DNA of 5,883 bases from an uncultured Sulfolobales archaeon (GTDB taxonomy: Archaea > Thermoproteota > Thermoprotei_A > Sulfolobales > Desulfurococcaceae), in contig CALKYD010000110.1 in assembly GCA_938003605.1 (NCBI GenBank), forward strand, positions 1-5,883, read 5' to 3'. Shown piece after piece: positions 5,145 to 5,883 of the stretch. The translations under genes were made by a program, and so were the position numbers. Positions within the stretch are counted from its first letter, which is position 1. Each line of letters opens with the position of its first letter. The notes below the pieces were generated by a model that made no database searches, had not been told where the DNA came from, and was given only the letters and a program-made list of their open reading frames with translations.

Positions 5145-5883
5145 CTTAATTCCTCTATAGAATACCTTCCCCCTCCAAACAACTTCTTCAACAATGCCGC
5201 GGCTCATCATTGACTCTATAGCTCTCCATAGATCGCCGTACGGTATTCTGAAGCTGCGCCTCAGCTCAGTTATAGTCATGGGCTTCCTGAGGAGTAAGCT
5301 ATATAGATCTGTTAAGCTAGGCACTATTACTTCACTGTAGTGGAATTGGGGTTTCTCTAAGAGGAGCAGTGGCTCAACTCCTTGTTTAGAGAGGCTCTCA
5401 GCAGCTCTTCTCAATGCAGTTTCTGGAGCAGGCCTTACACTGCTCAGCCTCGGCGGCCTATCAATAGCTCTAACTAATGCTTTTCGCACTCTGGCCCTAC
5501 TATAGTTAGTAGCTATTAGTTCAAGGGCCTCCTGGCTCCAGTTTAATGGGAGTTCTCCAACGCTGACTAAGTTTAGTTCTGCAATAACTTTTCCTTCCTC
5601 ATTTAAGCTCTTCAAGTAATTAATGAGAGTGCTTAGCTTAAGTCCGTGGTGCGGCTCATTTACAGCTGAATAGTCTTCGCTGGAGCCAGCGTCAAATACT
5701 ACGTAGACTCTATCTATGTTAGCTAAGCTAAGCCGCCTATTGGCTGCTGCATGAGTCTGAAGAGTCGTCTTAACCCAAAGCTCGGCGTCAAGCCCCCTCA
5801 TCTTTAGTGCTCTAGCCAGGGAATCAACTACTTCCGGGAAGAATTCGTTTAGCAGAGGATCCCCCATGCCGTCAACGAGTACT
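5139..5883 (-). CDS. Unrecognised protein with C-terminal winged helix-turn-helix; 5' end probably outside the window
   Basis: I do not recognise the family. The frame is open to the window edge. ATG at 5867 gives 242 residues, but no SD precedes it, and the codons before it (VLVDG, then MGDP) read like a beta strand running into a turn, so the true start probably lies beyond 5883. Numbering from that ATG, residues 1-110 look alpha/beta: a helix around 8-25, then ELWVKTTLQTH, a strand RVYVVFDAG (53-61), a helix at 75-88, and a strand ending VSVGELP (101-107). Residues 111-165 are helical and Arg-rich. Residues 184-242 form a clear winged helix: LYSLLLRKP, TITELRRSFRI, a recognition-type helix PYGDLWRAIESMMSRG, and the wing VVWRGKVFYRG. 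It is therefore likely a DNA-binding regulator with an N-terminal sensor-like domain. A CARF-type sensor is one weak possibility. No HEPN RxxxxH motif is present. It is convergent with the antiporter gene; their ends overlap by 6 bp. Confidence 0.7.
   Translation of the reverse strand, partial: VLVDGMGDPLLNEFFPEVVDSLARALKMRGLDAELWVKTTLQTHAAANRRLSLANIDRVYVVFDAGSSEDYSAVNEPHHGLKLSTLINYLKSLNEEGKVIAELNLVSVGELPLNWSQEALELIATNYSRARVRKALVRAIDRPPRLSSVRPAPETALRRAAESLSKQGVEPLLLLEKPQFHYSEVIVPSLTDLYSLLLRKPMTITELRRSFRIPYGDLWRAIESMMSRGIVEEVVWRGKVFYRGIKS

Noticed and set aside
1..5883. CRISPR array, insertion sequence, tRNA or rRNA.
   Set aside because: No regularly spaced direct repeats, no transposase frame with terminal repeats, and no cloverleaf or rRNA-like segment seen on either strand.

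Overview
The window reads as chromosome of a thermophile-like archaeon, most likely Thermoproteota (crenarchaeal lineage). This rests on four observations. There is an archaeal/eukaryotic-type deoxyhypusine synthase, an enzyme that modifies aIF5A. TATA-like boxes lie about 25-40 nt before several reading frames. Non-ATG starts (TTG, GTG) are frequent. Codon use leans heavily on ATA, AGG/AGA, CTA and AGC. Overall base composition looks mid-40s GC by eye. I cannot name a genus.

Layout: (1) 77-985 (+) is a UDP-glucose 4-epimerase-like extended SDR. (2) 986-1092 is a convergent spacer with an inverted repeat. (3) 1093-1893 (-) is a TIM-barrel sugar phosphate isomerase/epimerase-like protein. (4) 1993-2538 (-) is a small nitroreductase-fold flavoprotein. 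(5) 2539-2877 is a 339-nt spacer. It holds a strong TATA box, a Shine-Dalgarno (SD)-like GGAGG and a 32-codon hydrophobic reading frame that lacks a normal start codon, followed by the promoter of the next gene. (6) 2878-3861 (+) is deoxyhypusine synthase. (7) 3990-5144 (+) is a CPA2-type cation/proton antiporter. (8) 5139-5883 (-) is an unrecognised protein with a C-terminal winged helix. It overlaps the antiporter stop tail-to-tail, and its reading frame stays open to the window edge.

The genes do not form one operon. Strands alternate, most genes have their own promoter-like sequence, and the functions are mixed: nucleotide-sugar metabolism, a metal-dependent sugar enzyme, a flavin oxidoreductase, translation-factor modification and ion homeostasis. 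No mobile element, CRISPR array, tRNA or rRNA is visible. The two places most worth a second look are the start-less membrane microprotein frame at 2639-2737 and the winged-helix protein at the right edge. The N-terminal half of the latter has a faint, unproven resemblance to CARF (CRISPR-associated ligand-sensing) domains.
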